The position numbers and the translations under genes were made by a program. A DNA stretch of 64,000 bases from Prostheceraeus crozeri (taxonomy: Eukaryota > Platyhelminthes > Polycladida > Euryleptidae), in contig CAJQUW010015371.1 in the NCBI GenBank assembly GCA_907163375.1, forward strand, positions 1-64,000, in the 5' to 3' direction. Shown in pieces: positions 1 to 7,989 of the stretch; the stretch's first letter is position 1; the number at the start of each line of letters is the position of its first letter. A model generated the notes under the pieces. That model was not told the origin of the DNA. It was given only the letters and a program-made list of their open reading frames with translations, and searched no databases.

Positions 1-4
1 AGTT

Positions 5-118
5 TTAGGCAACCTTCGACAGTTGGCTAAATGTCGCCCTGGCGCGAATGCATACTACGTTGAGACAGAGGCAATCACTTGCAAACATGACGCTGAGAGG
101 TTTAACAAGATTGACCAT
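5..118 (-). CDS. Possible 37-codon frame, third cassette of the left-end cluster
   Basis: A short frame begins with MVNLVKPLSV and ends at TAA at positions 7-5. It is listed only because it lies about 100 bases downstream, on the minus strand, of the repeat copy at 215-359, the same arrangement as the two better frames at 371-625 and 892-1158. Its TATA-like element (GTATAC, near 140-148) is weak. No family is recognised. It may be chance, or the start of a longer gene leaving the window. Confidence 0.2.
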   Translation of the reverse strand: MVNLVKPLSVMFASDCLCLNVVCIRARATFSQLSKVA

Positions 119-214
119 TGCCGAATGTCCCTTGCGGTATACATAGCTACGGGTTTCACCGCCGCCCTTTACAGGAACGCCCGTCGAAGGGAAGTATTAC
201 ACCGAACTTCATTT

Positions 215-359
215 GCAACGTTCAAGTTGACTGATAGCAGATTCAACTTAATGATAGTATTCGCCAGTCCGAAGACTGCCCAGGGCAAACCGCGAGGAGG
301 TTCTATCATGTCTTGCCCCATGGTGGCCCTTAAGAGAGCCGATGGTTCGTTCTCGGGGA
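215..359 (-). repeat. Copy 1 of a ~143-bp repeat placed upstream of small genes
   Basis: This unit recurs almost unchanged at 742-884 and 1218-1360, all in the same orientation. Read on the minus strand it starts near CCCGAGAACGAACC, passes through GGGCAAGACATGATAG and GCCCTGGGCAGTCTTCGG, and ends with a dyad around CTGATAGCAG. A short intronless frame follows each copy. Copies 1 and 2 can be read as MGQDMIEPPRGLPWAVFGL, but copy 3 lacks that ATG, so a regulatory role is more likely than coding. Confidence 0.85.
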
Positions 360-370
360 CGTGAATTTGA

Positions 371-625
371 CTATTGACTGGAATAGTCAATAGGTATGAC
401 GGTTAGGTTCTCGTATACCCTATACCGCCTAAGCCGTGCTGGTGCATCTGGCACCTTTCGGATGCGAGTGGTATTTGGAGTCCACACCTCATCCGTCCAA
501 ACGATCCTCTTGATCTTCCCCTTCTTCTCATCCTCCTCATCCCACTCGTCGAGGATGACGAACTCGGGAATGCCGTTGTCTTCATCAGTGAAGACGGGAA
601 TGTTGTGGGTAGATGTCGCTTCCAT
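371..625 (-). CDS. Unrecognised 84-aa acidic protein of the left-end cluster
   Basis: An intronless frame from an ATG at 625 to a stop at 371. The N-terminal half is acidic (EFVILDEWDEEDEKKG, residues ~21-36) and is followed by a basic, proline-containing stretch (RIRKVPDAPARLRRYR). No signal peptide, membrane segment or known motif is seen. A TATA box (TATATAA on the minus strand, 673-667) lies 42 bases upstream of the ATG, which leaves room for only a very short leader. Upstream of that is repeat copy 2 (742-884). The same repeat-TATA-frame order recurs at 892-1158, which argues this is a transcribed gene. The function is unknown. Confidence 0.5.
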   Translation of the reverse strand: MEATSTHNIPVFTDEDNGIPEFVILDEWDEEDEKKGKIKRIVWTDEVWTPNTTRIRKVPDAPARLRRYRVYENLTVIPIDYSSQ

Positions 626-666
626 CGTGACTTCAAATTGAATGAGAAGCGCTACAATCTTCTAGC

Positions 667-673
667 TTATATA
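667..673 (-). promoter_or_regulatory. TATA box for the 371-625 frame
   Basis: TATATAA on the minus strand, within CCCTATATAAGC, 42 bases before the ATG and about 68 bases after repeat copy 2. Confidence 0.6.
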
Positions 674-741
674 GGGTTTTCAACAATGAATTGCTCAACA
701 GCGAATCAGAATGCTTCAGGGATAGCAATCGACTGCATAAT

Positions 742-884
742 GTTCAAGTTGACTGATAGCAGATTCAACGTAATGATAGTATTCGCCAGTCCGAAGACTG
801 CCCAGGGCAAACCGCGAGGAGGTTCTATCATGTCTTGCCCCATGGTGGCCCTTAAGAGAGCCGATGGTTCGTTCTCGGGAGTAA
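742..884 (-). repeat. Copy 2 of the ~143-bp upstream repeat
   Basis: Nearly identical to the copies at 215-359 and 1218-1360. It differs from copy 1 by only a few bases over the core. It sits between the 892-1158 frame and the TATA box of the 371-625 frame. Confidence 0.85.
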
Positions 885-891
885 CGTCATC

Positions 892-1158
892 TTACACCCT
901 ACCAATTCTGCTGAGAGAGTCTTTGACTCTCTCTTTGGTAGCACTGTCGACTTCCACACTAGCTGGCACATGGCTAAAAAGTGGAATGTAGCGCCATTCC
1001 GTTGGATTGACAGCAGTTGCTGTCATCGGATTGCCAATCCGAGCAAGATTATTAAAAACTCTGTCTTGCTCCTCTAGCCTGACAAACTCCTCAAATAAAT
1101 TTCGCGGCCTTAACTGCGGTCCGCGAGGAGAGCTGACTTGACTGTTCGGCGTCTGCAT
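892..1158 (-). CDS. Unrecognised 88-aa protein of the left-end cluster
   Basis: An intronless frame starting MQTPNSQVSSPRGPQLRPRN at 1158 and ending SLSRIGRV at 892. The middle (FEEFVRLEEQDRVFNNLARI) could form an amphipathic helix. The C-terminal third is charged. A strong TATA box (TATATAA, 1197-1191, minus strand) lies only 33 bases before the ATG, so transcription would start almost at the initiation codon. Repeat copy 3 (1218-1360) lies just upstream. The frame is open beyond the ATG through the repeat, but the TATA position favours the ATG at 1158. No family is recognised. Confidence 0.5.
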   Translation of the reverse strand: MQTPNSQVSSPRGPQLRPRNLFEEFVRLEEQDRVFNNLARIGNPMTATAVNPTEWRYIPLFSHVPASVEVDSATKERVKDSLSRIGRV

Positions 1159-1190
1159 GATTGAAATGAAATGAAATGAGAGGCAGTGGT

Positions 1191-1197
1191 TTATATA
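1191..1197 (-). promoter_or_regulatory. TATA box for the 892-1158 frame
   Basis: GGGTATATAAACC on the minus strand, immediately downstream of repeat copy 3 and 33 bases from the ATG. Confidence 0.65.
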
Positions 1198-1217
1198 CCC
1201 CTCTAACGCGACGCAAC

Positions 1218-1360
1218 GTTCAAGTTGACTGATAGCAGATTCAACTGAATCATAGTGTTCGCCAGTCCGAAGACTGCCCAGGGCAAACCGCGTGGAGGTT
1301 CTATCATGTCTTGCCCCTAGGTGGCCCTTAAGAGAGCCGATGGTTCGTTCTCGGGAGTAA
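1218..1360 (-). repeat. Copy 3 of the ~143-bp upstream repeat
   Basis: Same unit as 215-359 and 742-884 with slightly more changes (for example CCTAGG where the others have CCATGG). It precedes the TATA box at 1191-1197. Confidence 0.85.
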
Positions 1361-1426
1361 ATTGATGGGGTGGTGAAGGCAGGCAAAGATCTGCAATGAA
1401 AATGATATGTATTAGAATAGGATATA

Positions 1427-2029
1427 CTATCTTATTTGCTTTTCACTTACCAAGTTAGTCATCCTTAGGCATCTCGCGGGCTTCCTGATTGAAAATTTGT
1501 GCAGATGCCCGCGCATTCTTAGTGTGGCGTGGAGGCATTTCTTACTCGGATGTCCATGATAGCATACAATACTTTCGTCCGGACTTTTATTGACGAGGAC
1601 TTCGCCGGCCAGATGGTTATCCCGAATAGGGATGTGGAACTCAAACAAACGATCCTCATTCACACGTTCCCACTCATCCCTCATGCGCTCCAACTTCTCA
1701 CACTCCTGCCTCTCATCACCCCGCCGAGCCACAGTCCTCTCCAACTCAACATTCCTCGCTCTCAACACACTCATCTCCTTCATCATCTCCTCAAACTTCG
1801 CTTCTGCCTCTCCCATTCTCCTCTCCGCAGCACTCGCCCTCTTCTCACACTCATCATTCTTGTCTTCCAACACTCGCACATTCTCCTTCAACTCTTTCAC
1901 AACACGCCTCATACGGATATTCTCATCTGCCACCTCCTTACATTTCACCTCCTTCATTTTCAGCTCACTCAACTCACTCAACGTTCTCTCATTCACCTTC
2001 TTCAAACTTTCGTAGCGATCTACCAACAA
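1427..2029 (-). CDS. Unrecognised coiled-coil protein of the left-end cluster
   Basis: An open frame of about 200 codons. The first ATG in it is at 1957, so an independent product would be about 176 aa. Roughly the first 120 residues are dense in E, K, R and L with a heptad-like pattern (LKENVRVLEDKNDECEKRAS; EERTV-type spacing), predicting a long coiled coil. The remainder (FEFHIPIRDNHLAGEVLVNK) looks globular. The beginning overlaps the end of the 2020-2670 frame by ten bases, so the two could be translated as one product or separately. No homologous family is recognised. No intron signals are seen. Confidence 0.5.
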   Translation of the reverse strand: MLVDRYESLKKVNERTLSELSELKMKEVKCKEVADENIRMRRVVKELKENVRVLEDKNDECEKRASAAERRMGEAEAKFEEMMKEMSVLRARNVELERTVARRGDERQECEKLERMRDEWERVNEDRLFEFHIPIRDNHLAGEVLVNKSPDESIVCYHGHPSKKCLHATLRMRGHLHKFSIRKPARCLRMTNLVSEKQIR

Positions 2030-2670
2030 AGCATGTGCCGCTTGCTGCGACTTTCCATGTCCTCATCCCACCGCGCCGACTGCTTCCGTACCCCACCACC
2101 CTTCACTATTGGGGAAGATGAGCTCTTCGGGGGGTCGCTAATAACAATATTGGATACCTCCGACGATGAAGAGCTCAACTTCCTCACACACTTCCTCACT
2201 CGCTCCCTATCCAAATCCACATCATCCTCATCATCACTCTCAAACACTCTCTTCCGCCACTTGTCAGCCTTCAAACCGGCCACAGCATTCTCTACCTCAT
2301 TCTCCACAGCATTCCCACTAGCATTCTCCACAGCATTCCCACTAGCATTCTCAACAACATTCCCACTAGCATTCTCAACAACATTCTTGGCCTCTTTCTC
2401 CAACATTCGCTCCTTCTCAGCATTCATCAACTCCACAAATCTCAAATCGGTCACCAACCCTCCTGTACACTCACCATGCCTCCGATAAAACTCGGCCTCC
2501 TGCCCAACAACCAACAGCACCCTGCACTTCACACAGGCAACCCTATTCAGGATAACCATGTGGTCGGCCCCTGCCTTCCTTATGTGGTCCCTAAGACCGT
2601 CTCGGCGGTTGATTCGACCGCATACACACATTTTAATGTGAAACTTCTTATTTCTATCATTGTTCACCAT
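2020..2670 (-). CDS. Unrecognised 216-aa putative zinc-binding, acidic/serine-rich protein
   Basis: An intronless frame from MVNNDRNKKF at 2670. Residues ~15-70 carry two Cys/His clusters (CVCGRINRRDGLRDHIRK with a following H; then CVKC with a downstream RRHGEC), which looks like a pair of small zinc fingers. Residues ~90-125 are an in-frame repeat of about eight residues (ENASGNVV/ENASGNAV), encoded by a 24-bp minisatellite at about 2285-2400. The C-terminal part is acidic and serine-rich (ESDDEDDVDLDRERV, then SSSSSEVS), as in many nuclear proteins. It is immediately followed by the coiled-coil frame. The presence of zinc fingers is my inference. The function is unknown. Confidence 0.5.
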   Translation of the reverse strand: MVNNDRNKKFHIKMCVCGRINRRDGLRDHIRKAGADHMVILNRVACVKCRVLLVVGQEAEFYRRHGECTGGLVTDLRFVELMNAEKERMLEKEAKNVVENASGNVVENASGNAVENASGNAVENEVENAVAGLKADKWRKRVFESDDEDDVDLDRERVRKCVRKLSSSSSEVSNIVISDPPKSSSSPIVKGGGVRKQSARWDEDMESRSKRHMLCW

Positions 2671-2765
2671 TTTTGCTGTCGGTACTCAGATTTCTCGTTA
2701 ACTGTAAGATAATGAAATTAGTATAAGTTTTGAATCATGTAGTACAGTCATATTCCTAAAGCATT

Positions 2766-2986
2766 ACACTTAGTCAGGAATGATAGATTTGAGTGTAGTG
2801 AGTGGCACTCGATCCCGTCGACAGCCCGAAGGCCTTGTACCGATCACTAGGGAAGTGAGAGATCTTCCCCGATACCCGCTCTTTACAGCTAAAGACATCA
2901 TTGACACTGCCCCGAAGTGGTAACAGCAACGCCGAGTCAAAGGTAGTGATCAGTAGCTGGGATCTAACCCCTCAAAGCTGCCTTAG
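2766..2986. repeat. 221-bp direct repeat, copy A
   Basis: About 97% identical to 3082-3302 in the same orientation (six or so substitutions). It includes CGATCCCGTCGACAGCCCG, GAGATCTTCCCCGATACCC and TAGCTGGGATCTAACCCC, and it is visibly richer in G+C than its surroundings. A CTGATAGCAG motif follows at 2995. It lies upstream of the two long minus-strand frames. No coding potential was seen. Confidence 0.9.
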
Positions 2987-3081
2987 TTAAATTTCTGATA
3001 GCAGATTTGAATGTAGTATACAGCCTAGAACATAATATCATCATTCAACATTCAACTTAGTCAACATTCAACATAATATCA

Positions 3082-3302
3082 ACACTTAGTGAGGAATGAT
3101 AGATGTGAGTGTAGTGAGTGGCACTCGATCCCGTCGACAGCCCGAAGGCCTTGTACTGATCACTAGGGAAGTGAGAGATCTTCCCCGATACCCGCTCTTT
3201 ACAGCTGAAGACATCATTGTCACTGCCCCGAAGTGGTAACAGGAACGCCGAGTCAAAGGTAGTGATCAGTAGCTGGGATCTAACCCCTCAAAGCTGCCTT
3301 AG
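3082..3302. repeat. 221-bp direct repeat, copy B
   Basis: Partner of 2766-2986. It is followed by a perfect dyad (arms TCAAATCTG and CAGATTTGA, 3313-3334) around the same CTGATAGCAG core found at 231, 753, 1229 and 2995. These shared motifs tie positions 1-3335 together as one unit. Confidence 0.9.
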
Positions 3303-3335
3303 ACTTAGTTAAATTTCAAATCTGATAGCAGATTT

Positions 3336-3759
3336 GAACTCAGGATACTTGAAAACCTTAGTCTATATGTTAAAACTTTGAAAAAACTGAAAATTAAGAA
3401 TTTTTAAAAAATTCCGCATTTTACTACTCATACTACTTTTAAAAAATTTTATCAGTAGTAAAGACACTATCAAACTCTATCATACAAACTTTGAAGTAGC
3501 AAGATAGCTTGCCTACTTCAAAAGATAGAGTCCTTTGAAACACCCGATATCGGGAGCTCAGAGCGACGACCGTCGCTTACCTCGTCTTTCGATGAAGTGA
3601 TCAGACTTACGTTGTCGGGGTTTATATATGCTCGGAAGAAAACTTAAAATGGCTCTATCTCCGAAAGTATTCATCGTAGCGACATGCGGTTTGTTGCAAA
3701 CGATTCGTCTCATCATTCTTTACAATATGACACCTGAACCATTCTCATATGACCATGGG
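3336..3759. other. No gene seen; AT-rich spacer
   Basis: This spacer holds short dyads (for example TACTACT near 3424 against AGTAGTA near 3458; TTTGAAGTAG near 3490 against CTACTTCAAA near 3513) and a TATA-like TTTATATATG at 3620. No frame of interest was found. Confidence 0.4.
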
Positions 3760-5064
3760 AAGTTGGTCCGCCAGCACATGTCCATGTAACATGCCACAAG
3801 TGAAAAAATTCCTAAGTGTGAGAGCTCCAGTGTGGTGAAAATTTTGAAAAATTTAAAACTTCCGAATTTCGACCTGGGACCTTTACCAAAACATTTTTCA
3901 TCAAATTTCACTGACCTCCCCCCCTCCCCCCCCTCATTCACAGAAATTTGATGAAAAATGTTTTGGTGACGGTCCCAGGTCGAAATTCCACACTTTGGAA
4001 AATTTTCAAAATTTTACCCATACAAAGTCACTCTGACACTTAGGATTTTTTCAGGTGAGCGAGCTCCGACCTAAAATCTTGTAACCGCTCTAACTTTTGA
4101 ACGAAGACAGATAGGAACAAGCCGATTCTTTCACTGAATTTGTCTCACTCTTAGCTTTCAAACGAGCTATTGCACGACAAAATCCGTCCAGTAGAAGCCA
4201 AGATCGAAGCTAGCTGTCCAGAGGGGGGGGAGGTCAGTGAAATTTGATGAAAAATGTTTTGGTGACGGTCCCAGGTCGAAATTCCACACTTTGGAAAATT
4301 TTCAAAATTTTACCCATACAAAGTCACTCTGACACTTAGGATTTTTTCAGGTAAGCGAGCTCCGACCTAAAATCTTGTAACCGCTCTAACTTTTGAACAT
4401 CTGGTCCGATTGACTCGCAACAAAAAATGTTGTCGAGCAGTTTTTTCTCCTCTTTCAAACGAGTAGCTGTAAGACACAATCCGTCCACTAGAACCAAAGT
4501 TAGAAGATTGCTGTCGGGGGGGGGAGGTCAGTGAAATTTGATGAAAAATGTTTTGGTGGCGGTCCCAGGTCGAAATTCCACACTTTGGAAAATTTTCAAA
4601 ATTTTACCCATACAAAGCCACTCTGACACTTAGGATTTTTTCAGGTGAGCGAGCTCCGACCTAAAATCTTGTAACCGCTCTAACTTTTGAACGGCTGGTC
4701 CGATTGACTCGCAACAAAAAATGTTGTCGAGCAGTTTTTTCTCCTCTTTCAAACGAGTAGCTGTAAGACAAAATCCGTCCACTTGAACCAAAGTTAGAAG
4801 ATTGCTGTCGTGGGGGGGGTCAGTGAAATTTGATGAAAAATGTTTTGGTGACGGTCCCAGGTCGAAATTCCACACTTTGGAAAATTTTCAAAATTTTACC
4901 CATACAAAGTCACTCTGACACTTAGGATTTTTTCAGGTGAGCGAGCTCCGACCTAAAATCTTGTAACCGCTCTAACTTTTGAACGAAGACAGATAGGAAC
5001 AAGCCGATTCTTTCACTGAATTTGTCTCACTCTTAGCTTTCAAACGAGCTATTGCACGACAAAA
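3760..5064. repeat. Satellite array, ~294-bp monomers, with an inverted copy at its left end
   Basis: The marker GAAATTTGATGAAAAATG recurs at 3943, 4239, 4533 and 4825, giving periods of 296, 294 and 292 bp. A diverged inverted copy (CATTTTTCATCAAATTTC) occupies roughly 3800-3910, so the left end is palindromic. Each monomer begins after a poly-G run (poly-C on the inverted side). The first half of each monomer is uniform. The second half is of two kinds: A (GAACGAAGACAGATAGG, monomers 1 and 4) and B (CTGGTCCGATTGACTCG, monomers 2 and 3). Short open frames over this array are by-products of the repeat. Confidence 0.92.
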
Positions 5065-5290
5065 TACCGATGCAGAATTTCACGCTGAATCCGAATCTGA
5101 CCTCCGTTTTCTCATCCGATGCTTCGTTTTGACGCTACACACCAAAACGTCCCAAATTCTAACTCTGTCGTTTTTCGAAAAATGTTGAAAATTTTTTCTC
5201 ACCGATTGACTTGAAACTCACCCTACCGATGCAGAATTTCACGCTGAATACGAATCCGACCTCCGTTTTCTCATCCGACCACTCCTTCCA
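5065..5290. repeat. 159-bp spaced duplication following the satellite
   Basis: CCGATGCAGAATTTCACGC starts at 5067 and again at 5226. Each copy continues through CCGTTTTCTCATCCGA for about 50 bases. The intervening sequence resembles diverged satellite (AAAATGTTGAAAATTTTT). Confidence 0.75.
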
Positions 5291-5423
5291 CTCGAAACAA
5301 CCCATTTTACAACCCAACATTCAGCAGATTGCACGAAAAACATCACACACTATAGCCTCAAGACTAATCCTGGCGGTCGCCCACGTCAACCAGGCGGTCG
5401 GACCAACTCACCCGAGTCTCACA

Positions 5424-5602
5424 CTCTGTCGTTGCAGAGGGGGGGAGTCAGCGAACATGTTGTGAACGTGAACCCACCTGGCCGGCACACCACGACAGAC
5501 CACAACCTCTGTCGTTCCAGAGGGGGGGGGACTCAGACCCGAAGCACCACGGCGGCCGACCACGACACTCTGCCGTGCCAGAGGGGGGGGGACTCAGCGA
5601 CG
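5424..5602. repeat. Three GC-rich hairpin plus poly-G units
   Basis: CTCTGTCGTTGCAGAG, CTCTGTCGTTCCAGAG and CTCTGCCGTGCCAGAG (near 5424, 5508 and 5568) can each form a short hairpin (CTCTG/CAGAG) and are each followed by a run of 7-9 G and (G/A)CTCAG. The satellite monomer junctions (poly-G then AGGTCAGTG) look like the same arrangement, so this may be the tail of the array. Confidence 0.7.
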
Positions 5603-5649
5603 GCGGCCATCTTGCGCTATCCAGAAGTGGAGTTTTACTTACTACTGCC

Positions 5650-6038
5650 GTGGTACCCATCTTGCGCAGACCTTTCTGTACCCCAAAAATGTGTTGTGTC
5701 CTTCCTCTTGAAATTCCCAAGGAGTCTGCCAAATACTCTTCAGAGACACGTCGATTTTCTTGAGTCATTTGATCAATCAATTGCTGATTGCGATCATCCG
5801 TTGCAGTTGCTGGCCTTTCACTTCGAGGTTCATCTCTGAGATCTGCTCGCTCTGGTTCAGAATCAGAAGACCACCTTGCCCATCGTCGTACCGTGGTGAC
5901 ATCAACAACACATTCTTCACCATAAACGGTCCCTAAACGTCGATGAATTTCAATCGGGGGAATGTTCTCTGCATTTCAGAATTTGATCACAACACGTTGT
6001 TTGTGGCGAATCGTGCCGCTGTCACTTCCTTCTGCCAT
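5650..6038 (-). pseudogene. Mariner (DD34D type) transposase, N-terminal fragment
   Basis: From an ATG at 6038 the frame reads MAEGSDSGTIRHKQRVVIKF, then NAENIPPIEIHRRLGTVYGE and VTTVRRWARWSSDSEPERAD, and later LIDQMTQENRRVSEEYLAD with LGISRG. This is the two-helix-turn-helix DNA-binding half of SETMAR-like mariner transposases. One in-frame stop follows the first 20 codons, and the match is lost near 5650, where the GC-rich repeat units begin. No catalytic domain is present, so the copy is truncated and dead. Confidence 0.85.
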
Positions 6039-6769
6039 GATGAGCTCCAACTGACCGACTATCTATGCTACCTCGATTTGTGAAGGCTGTAATGAAGAGA
6101 GTTCAGCGTGAAATCGATTAACATGCATGATTTTCTGTGAAGATTGTATGCAACATGCACTGAGTGAAAGCGCATTGGTTGAACGATCTTATAATGGCTA
6201 CAGGAGCTTTGGAGGCATTACTTTTCAGCACGCCCTCGTACACACAGTCTGACCAACTTTCCGCCGCCAAAGTGCCATCATGGGGGCGGTTCATCAAATT
6301 ACTTATTCAGTCACTGTCCTATTTATCAGAGATCAAAGACAACGCCGACTTTCTATTTTCAACTTTTTTAAGCGAAGTTCCTATTTTGTAATTGAAATGA
6401 AAGAGCTTGAAAATCAGCAATTACAGATAATGCTAATTATTTCAAATAACTGACGCTAGTTGAATTTCTGCTCCCAATTATCATTTCAGAATAAATGAAG
6501 TAGAAGATGTTTTGTCGAAATGACTTGTAAACATTTGTTTCAAAATCCTAGCAATATTTTTATGAGAAGCTTGAAATACCTTTTTTGTGAGGTGCAGTAA
6601 CAGTCCTTCATCGCTCACTCCACAAATGGAGACAGTTGCAAGAACCCATCGTGGCCACTTTCATGGTCATCGAGCCTTGGATGTTTAGGCTCATCCTCTT
6701 CCCTCAAGCTTGGATAAAGAACGTGTCCATTTTTGGAATGTACATCCATAATTTTCATTACGATTCATC
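6039..6769. other. No gene seen
   Basis: An AT-rich spacer. A 75-codon frame at 6164-6391 has no recognisable features. Confidence 0.35.
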
Positions 6770-6922
6770 TGACAATACGCCAAACACGGAGAAGCTAAAA
6801 GCAGCACAGAACAAAGTGCTTAGGATCGCCACAGGATGCACACGCGACACACAACACCACTACGAAGCACGTGTCGTGCCCATCGCTGATAACCTCACAC
6901 TACATGCAAGGCAGCTTCATTA
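6770..6922 (+). pseudogene. LINE reverse-transcriptase C-terminal fragment (jockey-like)
   Basis: About 45 codons read PNTEKLKAAQNKVLRIATGC followed by an ARVVPIADNLTLHARQLH stretch. This matches the 'LQRAQNKALRIATGC ... VLPI..HL.LHA.QL' region that follows the polymerase domain in jockey-type LINEs. Only this piece was found. It is truncated on both sides, and a hAT-like terminus begins at 6933. Confidence 0.5.
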
Positions 6923-6932
6923 AAACACATGT

Positions 6933-7989
6933 CAGGGGTGGGCCGATGTGACAAAATGTGACATTTTTTCATCTCAAAATAAAATGTGACATAATGTGTA
7001 TATTTCATTGCTGGTGTGACAAAATGTGACAAATTCACGTAACCTGAAAATAATTTGACAGAAGTAATGCTTTTACGGTAGTATGACATAGTATAATGAG
7101 GTTTAAACTCACAGAGAAGCATCAACTTCGTCTGAGTGAAATAACGACAACTGTATTCTTTGACTTTGATTTGTACTCGGAATATGTAAGATAGATATGT
7201 TTCTCCGTGCTCCCATTGGTGAATTGCACTTCCGCCAGGTAGATCGTGATGCTACTAGTTCGCTTGTTTAAAGTTGACTTTAATCTTGATGACCCAATTG
7301 CAACATTCATTCCATGTGGTCAAGCGTTTTTCGATTGTCATTTCCAGATCGCAGTAGTCCTTGCGAAGTTGTAGTTCCGATAATGCACGCAATCCTAGGA
7401 ATAATAGCAATTGTAACAAAGCTGAGTGATATTTCTTCACTGAAAACAGAATTACGAGTAAAGGTGCTCTTTTTTGGTACGAATTTATATTGTCTGTGAA
7501 TTCATTTGTTGAATTTATTCTGAATGCGTGCTAATTGTTTACCATCAAAATGAATTCAAGACATTAAAAATAATCATAATTGCAACCTTTGAGTGCAATT
7601 TTTCATTTAAAACAAAAATAAAAGTGTTAAGGTCTTACCCATGGTTTGTTTCGCTGTTGCCACAAATCTCGGGGGAACTGCTAGATATCTTTAATGACAA
7701 TTTCTATGAAACTCCTTAAAATACAAAAAGTAGTAATAATAAATGATAGGTTTCTCGATCTTGTGCCATTATAACGCGCTTGATATACATTCGTCGATAG
7801 GGCAGCAAAAATGGCAATTTCGAAAGCTGCCAATTTCCTGCACATCATGTGTCAAAATTTGTACATATGTTTCAATGTACATCAGCATGTGACGAAATGT
7901 GACATTTATGTCAATGGGCATGTGACAAAATGTGACAAATGTTGAATATCAAAATGTGTCACAGAATCAAATGTGGCGGCCCACTCCTG
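6933..7989. mobile_element. Putative non-autonomous hAT-like element
   Basis: The ends are inverted repeats CAGGGGTGGGCCG and CGGCCCACTCCTG (one mismatch). Inside both ends lie multiple copies of TGTGACAAAATGTGACA (near 6947, 7015, 7887 and 7921), in the manner of subterminal transposase-binding repeats. The terminal sequence resembles that of the complete hAT at 60779. No convincing 8-bp target duplication was found (ACACATGT against GTACTATG), and no transposase is present. Short frames inside have no recognisable domain. Confidence 0.55.

Noticed and set aside
215-359. The ~143-bp repeat as a conserved small protein (MGQDMIEPPRGLPWAVFGL)
   Set aside because: Copy 3 lacks the ATG and would be read differently, and the repeats sit consistently upstream of TATA boxes.
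1529-2488. Long plus-strand frame of 319 codons
   Set aside because: Antisense to the coiled-coil and zinc-finger-like frames; its S/T/L/H-rich low-complexity composition is what the reverse of a charged coiled coil produces.
3760-5602. CRISPR-like array
   Set aside because: Monomers are ~294 bp with no short repeat/spacer alternation and lie in a eukaryotic genome.
3720-5839. Several 60-135-codon frames across the satellite and GC-rich repeats
   Set aside because: They follow the tandem repeat period and poly-G tracts, switch with the monomer boundary and show no domain; the only real coding trace is the minus-strand mariner fragment at 5650-6038.
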